Positions 1 to 11,378 of a DNA stretch of 64,000 nucleotides are shown here, piece after piece (positions within the stretch are counted from its first letter, which is position 1; every line of letters begins with the position of its first letter). Origin of the DNA: Vitrella brassicaformis (taxonomy: Eukaryota > Sar > Vitrellaceae); NCBI GenBank assembly GCA_001179505.1, contig CDMY01000352.1, positions 1 to 64,000 of the forward strand, in the 5' to 3' direction. The notes below the pieces were generated by a model. That model searched no databases. It saw only the letters and a program-made list of their open reading frames with translations, and was not told the origin of the DNA. Both the position numbers and the translations under genes were made by a program.

Positions 1-127
1 GCTCATGGAAAGAGGTGTCGAATGAGAACGAATGACAGGTCGACAGGACCGGGAGGGCGAGGCGGAGCCGATGGCAAGCTCCCCCCCGCCCTCGAGGGCA
101 AGGAGGGGTGCTGTTGGCCGATCTCAG

Positions 128-186
128 TGCGAGCTTAGAAAGTGCTCTCTTGTCGGCGTGGGGGTTTGGGGTTTGAACCCTAAACC
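128..186. promoter_or_regulatory. Candidate promoter: TGCGAGCT octamer plus CCCTAA box
   Basis: TGCGAGCT lies at 128-135 and AACCCTAAACC at 176-186, about 154 and 106 bases before the ATG at 282. The same octamer or its complement recurs upstream of several other genes here. Promoter function is inferred from recurrence only. Confidence 0.45.
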
Positions 187-281
187 TACAAGACGAGCTG
201 CCACAGCTGCCACAAGATTGAAGTTTGGATCTGGGCGGTGGCTGGGGCGGTATGTGATTCTCTCTTGCCTGCTTGGTGAAG

Positions 282-2120
282 ATGACTACCAACGACAGAA
301 GCATTGGGAACGACGAGCGGACGATGGAACACGCAGCAGAGGTGTCTGCCAACCAGCAGCAGAGCAACAGCCACGTGGTGTGGGTGGAGGTAGACAACAG
401 TGCAGCGTCCACAGACAACAAAACAGAGCCGGAGGCGCAGAAGGTATCTCCTCCCGGCGGGGCGGGTGAAGGCATGAAGACCTCTTCGCCGCAGCGTTCC
501 CCGAGAGATCCGTACTGGGACAACGCCAAGATCTATCTCGTCATCAATGTCTGCGTTGGCCATTTCCTCGAGGTCAGAACGATAAACAGCAAACACACGG
601 GGTGGTGGCTTGCGTCACAATGCGTCACTCTGTCCGCGGTTGGGTGGCTTGTGTTCTGTCTGTGTTGTGTGGCAGATCTACATGCCGCACGGGAAGTTTC
701 CCAACGTCGTGGTGCGCATCCTGTATGTCTACGCGGCGGGCTACATCATGCCTTCCTTCTGTATGATTGTAAGGAGGAAGGAAGACAGAGATCAGAAAGA
801 CAGAATGGGGATGCAGACAGACTGTGGTCGTGTTTATGTATGCGTCTGCATATCTCAGTCGGGCTACTTCAGCAATCGCACGCCCAAAGACGAGTACACC
901 ACGTTCAAGCAGTCCAACAGCCTCCTGTAAGGATGGAAGCGAAAAGAAAGACAGTCGGCCGCATTGGTACATGCATCTGTCTGGCTTGGCCATGTCTGTC
1001 TGTCAGTCGGGGGCTCTTCGTCCCGTATGTCATCTTTCAAGTGATCTACTCGCTCATGTATCACTTCCTCTACGAGAAGCCCGACCAAAAGCTGCCGGCA
1101 TTCGGTCCGCAAGTGCAGAGCAACTACGTGTGGCAGCCGTTCATCAGCCTGTGGTTCCTCATGTCGCTTATCACGTGGAGGTTGGTCGGCCCCCATTACA
1201 TGAGGGTCGTCAAGTACCCTCTCATCACCTCTATCGTCATCGGGCTGCTGGCAGGCTACTCCAAGTAGGCGAGACTAGCCAGAGAAGCGCGGAAAGCAGC
1301 TGCAAACAACACTTGCTCGTTGTCTGTGTGCTGGTCTTCAGTGCGACCCGGTTTCTGTCGCTGCAGCGGTCACTTGCGTACTTTCCCTTTTTCGTATTCG
1401 GCTGGCTGATGAAGGACAGCGAGCCCCTCTTCACGCACGTCAGACGGAAGTGCTACACCGAAAGTGGCATCTTGCCCTCTAAGCATGGCTTCATGGCCAT
1501 CGGCTTCTGCGCGCTGATGCTCGTGCCGATGGTGTTTTACGGCCTCTACGCGCCTGGCTACTGGGACTGCCCGATATGGTGAGTGGATGGGCTTTGGGGG
1601 AGGCCGTGTGCAGATGTTTGGTGGGCCACGCTGATCAGTGTATCCTGCCCATTGATTCAGGTTTGGGGATCCATATTGGAGTGAGATTGGTGAGTGCAAC
1701 TTCCCCCAGTGGTATGCGTTCGTGGTGCGGCTGTTCTGGTACGCCTTCGACTTTCCCCTGTCCATTGCCGTCCTGCTCGCCCTGCCGCCGTTCCGCATCC
1801 CACACGTGAGCGACAAGTGGGGCCCGAGGACCATGCTGCCCTACATCGCCCACCCCCTGTTCATCATCGCCTTCCAGCAGGCCGGCTACTACCAGATCGA
1901 GGGCCTCTCTGTGTCGGCCATGGTGGCCATATCGTTCTTCTTGGGTGTGGCAGTGGCCATCCTGCTGATGACCGACTACCCCTTCGCATTTTGGCTGCGA
2001 TATGTGGTGGACCCGCCGTTTCTGTCGTGGTTTCTCTTGAAGAGAGACGAGAACGACACACACGCGGCGAGGCGGAAGGCACGGCGGACGGGGCGGCCAG
2101 CAGAGAGTGACGGGGCGTGA
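282..2120 (+). CDS. Acyltransferase family 3 (fucose 4-O-acetylase-like) multi-pass membrane protein
   Basis: Six exons (282-572, 676-768, 859-926, 1007-1264, 1342-1578, 1661-2120) join in phase to about 468 aa. The N-terminal ~85 residues are polar and probably cytosolic. The first membrane segment contains DNAKIYLVINVCVGHFLE, matching the 'D..K...I..VV.GHF.E' opening of the acyltransferase-3 family. It is followed by a segment ending MPSFCMISGYFS (the family's 'HMPLF...SGYFS'), then FLMSLITWRL and RSLAYFPFFVFGW, both typical of fucose-4-O-acetylase-like members. About ten hydrophobic segments are visible, ending in a basic tail. Members usually move acyl groups from the cytosol onto sugars in a secretory compartment; the substrate here is unknown. 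The usual HMP is replaced by IMP, so the His of that motif is absent or shifted. The start is the first in-frame ATG. Confidence 0.8.
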
Positions 2121-3992
2121 TGGACATTCAGAGACAGAAAGGGCAGACAGGCACGTGTCTTTGGCAGCTTGATTTGTCGCGCGACAGTTTTTGTTGTGTG
2201 TTTCTTTATGTTGAGGGAGAGACGTAGTTAATCAATCCATTTCGTATTTGTGTGAAGTGTACATAAAGACACCACGGGCAGGCAGGGCGTTTGTTGTTGG
2301 CGTGTGGGTGTTTGGAGCGACTGCTGTCCATCAGCAGAAGTGTTTACTGGCTGGGTGGTACACACATTATGCATTCACAGGCAGACGGGCACCCCAGCAG
2401 TGAGTCGGCCGGTCAGTCACCGCCCGACAGTCAACAAAGACCCGCGGGGGGGAGGGAGGTACACCACACACACATATACACATACACACACACACACACA
2501 CACTGGAGTGGAGGGAGGGAGGTACGCATCAGGCTGCACCCATGCCCTTCTCCCTCGCTCATACGTCATGCTGCCCGGGGACTTGCCTGTCTGTCTGTCT
2601 GTCTGTCTCTGCATATCTATATCTTTCTCTGCGTCTCTTTCTCTCTCTCTGCCTCTCCTTCTTCCTTCCTAGTTCCTAGTTACTGCTGTTTGTGTAGCTC
2701 TCACATGTGAATAATACCTACCGCACAAACTGACTTGCACTGCCCGTCGTGTGTGCTGTCATGGTCATGTGGATTGTGTGGCGACTTACCGCACTCTGTC
2801 TGTCTGTCTGTCTGTCGGTCTGTCTGTCTTTCTGTCGCGATGACCCTGGTGTAGTCTGCCCGTCTCTCTGGGTGTTGGATTGTTGCAGCCACTGTGCCTT
2901 TGCCCGTGAGTAATGCAGCAGAGCAACGCCACCAAGCGAATGTGTGGACCGGGTGGGTGGGTGGGCCATGACTGTGGAGGGACTTGGGCATGCTGTTGCG
3001 TGTGTGAAGGACCGTGAGTGTCGAATGAATCCATCCATCCATCAGGATGAGAGTGCCTCGGCACCGCCTCACAGACACAGACAGCCTGACACATAGACAC
3101 ACACCTGGATGGATGCAGAAGTTGAGCGGTATATTTATTGGCAACTTCAGCATTACCCGTCCTCTTAACGTGAGTCTCTGACAATCGTCACAAGCAGTCA
3201 CAAGCCATGCATCCCGCGCATGCAGCATCACATCACCACACCACAGAGAAACCAGCCAGCCAGCCAGTCCCGACGGTGTTCATGCGTGTGTGTGTGTATG
3301 TAGGCCACCCACACCGAGCTGTATCCCTCCAGTCATTGCACACACACACCTTTGCATATTTCCCTCGAGCTGGCAAAATGAAGGCGTCTGTCTGTCTGTC
3401 TGTATACACCAGCACGAGGATGAATGAATGCATCATGCATGCATGCATTCATGCAGCACACGCTCAGCTATCGAATTCCACGCTCACTCAACTACGAATC
3501 CCAGATTGGTGTGCTTAGCACAGCAAGAGGGGCAAGAGGGGCTAGAGAGAGGGGTGGGAACACTGACACGTCCATACCTAGTAGAATCCAGCCATCCATC
3601 CATCCATCCAACACCCACCCACCCGACGATTGGTGTTGTCTTGGGGCGGGTGTGTTGTGTCTTTCGAAAAGAAGAAGCGCCCAAAAGAAAGGGGGAAACA
3701 CACGAACGAAAACCATCACAAAACAAAGATGAGCAAACAAACCAGCCAGACGACAGCCAAACTAAAGGCGAGCGTCCAGAGGACACAACACCGATAAAGG
3801 CGAGCCTCCCCGGAGGGAAGTCAACACCGATAAAGGCTAGCACTCCCGAGGGAATGACTTACTTGCCAAGAAGAAAGATAGGATAAATAAAGGAGAACCA
3901 AAGGCAACGGGTCGGGCTGCTAAAAGAAAGACAGGCAACCATGAAAGGAAATGGAAAAAGGCCGGGAGGCAGCCGCTGCGGCCGCTGCCTGT
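2121..3992. other. Intergenic, simple-repeat rich, no gene seen
   Basis: The stretch holds a (CA)n tract at about 2461-2503, (TCTG)n at 2586-2609 and 2796-2829, and CCATCC clusters near 3030 and 3590. Open frames here are translations of these repeats and show no splice-consistent protein. Confidence 0.7.
3789..3860. repeat. 36-base tandem repeat, two units plus a decayed one
   Basis: CACCGATAAAGG starts at 3789 and again at 3825, each followed by a similar GC-rich stretch. A weaker third unit (AACTAAAGGCGAGC) precedes them. Confidence 0.7.
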
Positions 3993-4943
3993 TGTGTGCC
4001 TTGCACGTGGAAACGTCGTAATGGTTGATGCAATGCATCATTCACGCAAAGGAGGTACGTGTCAGTCAGTTATGCGCACAGCAACGCCAGGGAATGAAAG
4101 TGTCCTGACTTGACTGTTGAGACAGTGTCATACCACAGAAGAGGCCCGCCCTTTCCTCATCCAGCCTCCCGAATGTCAGCCACACACAGGGCAAACCCAT
4201 GGACTTACAACACACACACACACACACACACATCTCACACACCGATGAACACACGTATCGGGATCTGGCTCATTGTGAGATGCTCTCTGTGTATGCGGTG
4301 GCACAAGCTGCAAATGGGTCATGGGCAGAAACGGGCAGATGATGGGCGGGCGAGTGGGCGTGGCCACCATGCGGGCCGGGCCGCCAACCCAAATGGCGGA
4401 TGACAACAAGGAAGACTGCGGACAAAAGATGCGGAGTGGGTACACACGATATCAGTTGTGCGACGGCACAAGACAAGCTGCCGACAGAACAGCGGCTGAT
4501 GGGATGGACAGTGGTGGTGTCGCCGGAGGCTGGAAAAATGCGGCCGACGACAACAACCGGCGGAGAGAGCAGTGCTTCTGCCGCAGCAGGGAAGCTTCGT
4601 GTCGCGGCAGCAAGCGGCAGTAGGAGAAAGGTCTCTAAATCAGGAACACAAAGAACTGTGCTTCCGGCGGATGCGATGCGTGTGTGGGTGTGTGCGACGA
4701 GCCGCCAACGAAAACCGCGGGATCAGGAAGTAAGTCGAATGAACCGTATCTATCGTGGACCAAAAATATCAGTAAGACGCAGTCAGTCAGTGAATCAGTC
4801 AGTCAGTAGTAAGTCGACATGGATGGATTTGATCCACACGACAAGTAAGTCCATCAATCCACGTTCCACCATCCTCTAATATGCATCCCTCTCACCGCCA
4901 CCACTCGGTCCGTCCCAAACGCACGACCGTGCTTTTCGGCGAG

Positions 4944-6899
4944 TCACTCGACCAGCTGTGCGAGTCCGTTGCACTCCTTGACGGCCTTGGTGATGGCGTC
5001 GTCGAGCTTGCGCTGGGTGGGGGCCGACGGGGTAGATGCGCTTGGAGTGGTGGGTGCGGCCCCACCGGTCGGTGACGTACACCTTGAACGCACGGAGACG
5101 GCGGGAATAGCGGATGCCAAGACCTGCACATACAACAATGAAGGCACACGAGAGAGAAGGTGCCGATGGGTATATCTCTCTCTGCTTGTCTGCTAGACGG
5201 TGTGCAGTGCAGGACATACCTGAGTGAATGGTGAGCCAGGTGACGTCTGAGTGTCGGCACTCGTCGATGCGGCAGGCCGCCTCGAGGAAGAGGGCATTGT
5301 CGTCGAGGCGTTTGTCGCGGTCGTCGGGCACGAAGAACCTCTGCAACTCCTCGTCAAGACGCCGTGCGTCGAAGTCGGGGCTCCATGGGGGGATGGGAAG
5401 ATGCGTGGGACGACGGTGTTGTCGGCAACCAGAGGGTGGGCATGTGTGTGCGGGTGGGCGAGACGATCGTCGATTCGACTGAATCGACTACGCCTCCCTC
5501 CCACACCACAGACATCGCCTGAGCCATTCGTGATGGACGGGATACGGCCGAAGCAGCCTTCCCCCGCCAATCGTGAGTTGGCTCGGACGACTGACATGGC
5601 CCACCTGCCAAGGCACACACGCGAGACACACACGTGAGCCCACCGGTGGGCATTGCCTCGTGCCTCCAGTGCTCCCTCACGTACCTTCTGAAAAGTTGCC
5701 CGTATCAGCCCGTCGCGGCCCAAGTGGTTGGATGAGCATGGCCGCCCCGTGGAGCACCGCGGATTGGCAGCCGTCTCTTTCAGTGGCCTGTTGCTGCCGG
5801 CCTTGGAGAAGAACCAGTGGTCGGCCTTCTCACAGTACGACCACCTGCAGCACCCACACAACACACACCACGAGACGAGAGCCAGTATTCACCCATGTGC
5901 GTGTCGCCTGTGCAGTGCATATCCCATCCGGACTGTCTCTGCTGCCCACCTGAGCTGCTCTTTCTCCTTGATGGTTTTGACGGGCGTGATGGCATGGCAC
6001 AGCAGTAGTCCCCCTGCACGCCACTCGCCACCTCGTCCAGCAAATACAGGTGTCTGGGCACCGACACCCTCGCAGTTGGCCCTGGGCACCCACTCGGGCG
6101 CACTGGCGTCGATGGTGCCCTGGTTGATGGACACTGCAGGCAGCCAGATGCGAGCCATAAGATGCTGTCGCCAAACAGCACCGGGTCGGCCCCCGCCCTC
6201 GCCCCGGCGGCTTTGTCCTTCCTGTCCTGCCCGAATGTGGGCTTGTGTGACGGCTTGCTGGAGCCGTCGCGCTGTCCGGGCCAGTTCCACACGAGGCTGA
6301 GGTGTCCCAGCCAGTCGAGGTTGGCGATCTCGGCGCTGCATGGGATGGACATCCTGAAGCACTTGTCCCGCTCGGCCTTGAGGTCCGACTCGAGCTGGAT
6401 CTTGCCCCCATAGGGCAGCAGGAGGCCCTGGAGCATCCTGCTGCGGATGTCCTCGGTGTAGTGGGCCGAGCTGCTGTTGGGGCCGGGTGCTCGGCTCCAG
6501 CTGCCAGATGTAGCCGTGCATGCGCTGGTAGTTCGAGTTGAAGATCTGCTCGTCGGTCTCGAGATGCACGGCGCGGTAGGACGGTAGCAGGCAGCGGTCC
6601 AGCAGCAAGGAAAGGGACAGGTAGGCCTCGGCCTGGGTGCGCAGAAAAATGGTCGACTTGAACAAGTCATGGTCCTCATCCAAACCTATGTATGCAGGAG
6701 GGAGCCACACACCGAAGGGAAAGGTGGATGTGATGTGTGAGCTGAGGTCTCTCTCCCTGTATGTGTGTGTGTGTGTGTCGTTGGTTTGCTTACCGACGGG
6801 TATCATTTCATTGTCGACCTCTACGTTGATCTCGTTCTCCCCTCCCGCCTCTTCCTCAGCTGGAACCGGTGCGGGTGACGCCGATATGGAATCAGCCAA
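4944..6899 (-). pseudogene. Unknown multi-exon gene, copy A, apparently frame-disrupted
   Basis: I do not recognise the family. Clear exon pieces are visible, in order: an acidic N-terminal exon at about 6810-6899 with no in-frame ATG; an exon beginning GLDEDHDLFKSTIFLRTQAE; a block with LLLPYGGKIQLESDLKAERD and SIPCSAEIANLDWLGH; a block with RIWLPAVSINQGTIDASAPEW; an exon with CEKADHWFFSKAGSNRPLKE; an exon with VPDDRDKRLDDNALFLEAAC; and a last exon with RYSRRLRAFKVYVTDRWG. Compared with copy B it has a 5-base loss near 6510, a 2-base loss near 6071 and a 2-base loss near 5025. The last throws the C-terminus out of the frame that ends NGLAQLVE in copy B. It may be a decaying gene or still expressed with altered ends; cDNA is not available to decide. 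Confidence 0.45.
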
Positions 6900-7782
6900 G
6901 TATGCAGCTAGCTAAGCAGGCCGGGCACCGCTCTCCTTTTACCCACACACGCGGCCCCGGCACTAAAACTTATCTGCCGCCACACACGCTGCCCTCCCGC
7001 CCCGCCCCACCCCGAGACACACACACCCCACCCCACCCCACCCCACAAGCACAATACAACACGGTGCGAACAAGAAGCATGGCACCATCACGACACAAAT
7101 GGGAGAATTCACGGCAATAAATCACAGTAAACGCACCCATTCTTGCAGCCATACCGCTATGTATCGTGGGACAAATATACGCAAAGCAACGGTATAATGC
7201 AGCCACACTAAGGGTAAATCGCAGGACAAACACACACGCATAAATGAATGACATCGACCGACAGAGAAAGAGGCGCAACCACACACACACACACCAAGAA
7301 AGAAGCGCACGCACGACAATGAGGGTCCGTGCGACAGCTGCTATCTCTGGGCACGCACGCTGCTCTGGTCGGAGTGGACACCACACCATCAAATGGTGTG
7401 TGTGGTGTGTGTGGTGTGTGTGTTTACTCTACAGAGAGAGACGTCGGAGTGCTGCGTGAGCTCTCCTCCCCCCTCTTCTCTCTCACGCTCTTTCGCCCGC
7501 TCTATCTCTCCGACGAGATTGTCTGTTTGTCTGTCTGTCTGTCCGGTGAGTATCAGTCCACGAATGCAGTGAGGGAGCAAGGCAGGCAGTATCGTCCGTC
7601 TATCTGTGTGTGCGGGGGGAGGGAGGCAGGCAGGTCGATACATACAGCCAGACAGCCAGTAGTAAGCCAGCCACTCACATACGTATGCATGTATCTCTAT
7701 CCCGCCACCCATCCATCCATCCATCCATCCATATCATGTCTGTCACCTTCCCACCACCCTCCCTCCCGGCACAATCCGCCAC

Positions 7783-9283
7783 TCACTGCGTCATGCGGAC
7801 ACTCCTGACCGTCTTGGGCTTCCAGGTGCTGATGGTGGCGTTGGCCGCACTCACATGCGGGGCCGCCGCGCTGCACCGCCGCACCGTCTTGACCGTGTTG
7901 TACCCCTCAGACACCAACGAATGGCCCTCGCCACGGACGAACGAAGTGGACGCCTTTGCGGCGCCATCCTGGGGCTCGTCGGCAGGAGCCTCGTTCTGGA
8001 CGGGTGTGATGGGCTGCTCGTCCTCCATGGGCTCGCGCGGGGCGGAGATCAGCCCGGGAGCAGCGGCAAACGGCTCCGCAGCAGCACCAGAGGCGTCACA
8101 CAACTCGACGTCGACGGCCTGCAGACAGAAACCAGCAAGGGAGACACAGGCAGTGCAGTGCAATCCATTCACTTTTGCTGGGTGAAGTATGCAACACAGC
8201 TGTGTGTGGGTCGGCCTCACTCATCCCCCCACCTGTGCAGAGCCGTCGCTGGCCTCGTCAGCAATGCCCTCCACCTCACCCACCATAGCCGCACCGTCGT
8301 CAACGGCATCATTGCCGTCGATGGCCATTGGCGTCGACTCACACACACCGCTGTCGTGCTGGGAGGGGGCGGGGAGGGGGGAGGGAGCACCAGCAGACAC
8401 GTGGAGCGCCGCAGCATCCGGCTGGTCGGCATGAGCCGCCACGATGGCACACGAACGGCCCTCGTCAGCACAACGATACACCTAAAGACAGACACACAGA
8501 CCCAAGTACCAACAGAACACACACGTGCGCCCACCATATGCTAATCTCGTGTGTGGAGTCGGTCGGCTTCACTCGTTCCCTCACCTGTGCAGAGCCGTCG
8601 TCAACCTCGTCAACAATACCCTCTACAACATCTATGGTCCCCAAGCCATCGCCACCCTCCCCACCACACCCACCCTCGCCAGCAGCCCTGCTACCCTCCT
8701 GCACCACCCCTCGGCGGCTCGTGTCGTGCTGTGTCGTCAGGCGGGGGGCGGGGGAGGGGGACACACGCACTGCCGACGACTGACGGTGCGAGGCTGACTT
8801 GTCCGCACCCCCCGCTGCACGCCCCTTGTCGCCCACACGTGTGCCCTTCGTCACGTTGGCGCGGGTGGGCAGCTTGGCCGGCGGAGCCTTGCGGGCGACT
8901 GAACACAGTCGAGCACCGCCGCCGCCGAGCTTGGGGTTCTTCTGCAACATCTCCCGATACCTCCTCAGATCCTCCTCCTTAGCCCTCTGGTGTGCCCTGG
9001 CCTTGGCCGCCGCCCTCTCCCTCTGGCGCACAGCCGCTGCCGCCATATGCGGATTGACGTCAGGTCGACCACTGGGCGGCTTGCTGGCGATGCATGCACC
9101 GCTGCCGAGTCCTGCAGGCCGCTGAGGACGGCACTGGTGGCCACTGCCCTGATGCTGCGCCTTGCTGCTGTTGCCGGGGGGTCCATTGCGTGGGAAATAG
9201 ATGCCGCAGCCCATGTAGCTTGCGCGCCCCGAAAGTCCATAGTCCGCCGCGAGACCGTTCTTCTTCACCGCCGCCGGCGGCAT
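7783..9283 (-). CDS. Unknown basic/acidic coiled protein with conserved C-terminal block, copy A
   Basis: Three exons (8585-9283, 8233-8481, 7783-8118), all phase 0, give about 427 aa from the first in-frame ATG. The N-terminal third is basic and Gly/Pro/Ser rich. An Ala/Arg/Glu helix (residues ~75-110, with KEEDLRRYREMLQKNPKLGG) follows, and the rest is acidic and disordered-looking. Exons 1 and 2 both end in an acidic 'DGSAQ' motif, so one probably arose from the other. The last ~50 residues (GHSLVSEGYNTVKTVRRC to TVRSVRMTQ) are the part best kept between the two genomic copies and may form the functional domain. I recognise no family. The partner copy is at 19783-21310. Confidence 0.65.
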
Positions 9284-9401
9284 AGTCGTCCGAATACGAC
9301 GCGAAACGACGAGAGAACTTATCAAACGCTGGTAACTGTTCTGTTGCTGCCTCCTCTTGCCTCGGCACTACTTTTTCTCCTCGTTTTCTCTCCAACACAG
9401 G

Positions 9402-9421
9402 TGCGAGCTTCATAGCTCGCA
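9402..9421. promoter_or_regulatory. Perfect 8+8 palindrome, TGCGAGCT-TCAT-AGCTCGCA
   Basis: The palindrome lies between the divergent starts at 9283 (-) and 9589 (+). It is the fullest form of the octamer seen at other promoters in this window. In the duplicated copy at 21427-21446 the four-base spacer is the reverse complement (ATGA). Confidence 0.6.
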
Positions 9422-9588
9422 TTGATCGCGGGCAGCAGCCAACACACCTTGAGCAAGGTGAGGGCACGGTTCGCGCGAGGGGGTCAGTGCGATACACTCG
9501 TGGAAGATTGGTGAAAGATCCCGTCGTTTTGGCTGCGGTTGTGTCCCTCCCGGCCTGCAGAACTCAAACCCTCCGCGTCGCGAGCGAG

Positions 9589-10875
9589 ATGAGGACGCAG
9601 ACGAACGCGCAAGGGCGGCGGCTGAAGATCCTGTGCTTGCCAGGTCAATTTCAGAGAGGACAGACGAAACACCGATACATCTGCACCCAGCTGTGTGTGC
9701 TCTGTCTGTCTGTCTGTCTGGTGCCTGCAGGCTGGCGCACGAACTCGAGAATCTTGAGGGATCAATTGCTTCTCTCGGGGCTGACGCACCTGCTGGCAGT
9801 AAGCGCACATCAATCCCTCGACCGTACCGGCAGGGCACACACAGCACACGGATGGCTGTGCTGTGCTGTGCTGTGCGTCTTGCCTCGCAGGACATTGCTG
9901 AGCTGAAGTGCCTCGACCCGTGCCAACCTGCGCAAGGGCCGACAAACCCAATCGTCAAAGCGGTCAGTAAGTCGCCACATGGGACTATCATATCATCGCA
10001 TCATGCCACCTGTGTGTTCCTTCCTGCAGGCGTGGCCTGATGAGACTGACTTTTATCAGTGGTGGTACACGAATGAGAACACCATGGAGTACGATGCTGG
10101 CGAGGCGGCGGTCGACTAGTAAGAAAGCATGACTGACCAACTGACATGACACGCTGCCAATGATTGACTGGTCCATTCATTTCGCTACTGTCTGTCAGCA
10201 TTTCGAAGAAGATAAGGGAAGAGGGTCCTGTGGATGGTAGGCATCGCATGTGTGTCGGACACGTGCCCAGCCCAGCCAGCACATGGGGTGTGTCATTAGT
10301 CGTGTGTTTCGGTGTGTGTGCAGGTCTGCTGGGCTTCTCGCAGGGCGGGGCGCTTGCGTGCATGTGCGCAGCACTGCAACAAAAGGTCAGTCAGTTTGTC
10401 ACTCCGCCGCCACCTCCCACATCGGCCTCATGCAGGCAGACCTGTCTGTGGCGGATGTGTGTGTCAGGCAGACGACGAGAGGCTGAAGAATGCCCTCAAA
10501 TTCGTCATCACCATCGCGTCTTTCTCGCCCAGGTCGCCCTCGTGGAGCCACATTATCGAGAAGGAGCAGCCCCTGACGCTGCCGTCGCTGCACATAGCGG
10601 GCAAGAAGGACGAGCTGCACCCCGCCAGTGTACAGATGGCGCAGCACGTCTTCCAGGGCGGGGTGCTCATCGAACACGATGGCGGACACACCATTCCCAA
10701 ATTAGGTGAGTCATGGCTGGCTGGACGGATGAGGGATGGATGGGGGTAGGTGACTAACTGCAATGCATTCATTGTGCGCGTGTGTTTGTTTGTTTGTGTC
10801 TACGGTGCAGATGCCATGAAGGGTCAGCAGCTGCGTCACTTCCTGATGGCTCACATGGCAAATTCGCTGCTGTGA
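9589..10875 (+). CDS. FSH1/OVCA2-type serine hydrolase (alpha/beta hydrolase)
   Basis: Eight exons (9589-9643, 9731-9798, 9891-9962, 10030-10118, 10199-10236, 10324-10385, 10468-10705, 10811-10875) join perfectly in phase to 228 aa. The protein opens with RRLKILCLPGWRTNSRILRDQL, matching the family's 'LCLHG.R.....' strand and loop. The nucleophile elbow is LLGFSQGGALA (catalytic Ser in GFSQG). A late acidic residue lies in HIAGKKDELHP, and the catalytic His is in EHDGGHTIPKL. Length is normal for FSH1 hydrolases, which act as small carboxylesterases. The oxyanion-strand HG is PG here. A non-coding exon with GTGAGG donor near 9455 and an acceptor at 9560 suggests a 5' UTR intron. The gene starts just outside the duplicated block and has no partner after copy B. 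Confidence 0.88.
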
Positions 10876-11378
10876 GATGTCAGTGGATGGGGCAGGGAGG
10901 ATGCTGGCGCGGGGCTGGTTGATCGATCCATGGGTTGGTGGAGTGGATGGGTGGGCGGTAGGGTTGGTCGAGTCGGCTTCTTGTGTGTCGATAGCTAGAT
11001 GGATAGATGTGCGATGCAGGGTGTCATGCCTGCTTAGCGCTCCTGTCCATGGCTGGCATGACTGACTCAGCGACGAATTTCTGTGTGTGTTTCTTCATTC
11101 AGTAACGAGTGGTCACGGACAAAGTACGACAGAGACACATACAGGCACACGCACTCCGAACACCCTCAAGGTCGGTATGATCGGCCGTATCCACTAGCAG
11201 GTCCGTGCAGCCATGTAGCCGCACCACTCCGTTTCAACACTGTACATTAAGTGCCATTCAGTGCGATGCATGCAGGAGGAAAAAGTCAGACAGGCGATGT
11301 GTGGACGAGAAAACCCTCCAATAAGCCGGTCAGCCGGTCTGTCTGTCTGTCTGTCTGTATGTCTGTCGGCGACGAGCC
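10876..11378. other. Intergenic, no gene seen
   Basis: This is the convergent 3' spacer between the hydrolase and the PrsW-like gene. It contains a (TCTG)n tract at about 11336-11366 and no splice-consistent coding signal. Confidence 0.7.

Larger units (their letters stand above)
3993..9460. repeat. Segmental duplication, copy A (~5.5 kb)
   Basis: This block is collinear and highly similar, in the same orientation, to 15820-21485. The match begins at the 'TGTGCCTTGC.CGTGGAAA' stretch and fades shortly after the palindrome at 9402-9421. It contains two minus-strand genes of unknown function. Differences are substitutions, microsatellite length changes and many small indels, so the duplication is not very recent. 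Unlike mobile-element copies it shows no terminal repeats or transposase. Confidence 0.9.

Noticed and set aside
2586-2829. (TCTG)n arrays that look like evenly spaced repeats (CRISPR-like at first glance)
   Set aside because: They are uninterrupted tetranucleotide microsatellites with no spacers, in a eukaryotic genome.
3993-9460. Duplicated block as a transposable element
   Set aside because: No terminal repeats, target-site duplications, transposase or reverse transcriptase motifs were seen. Two ordinary multi-exon genes are inside, so segmental duplication fits better.
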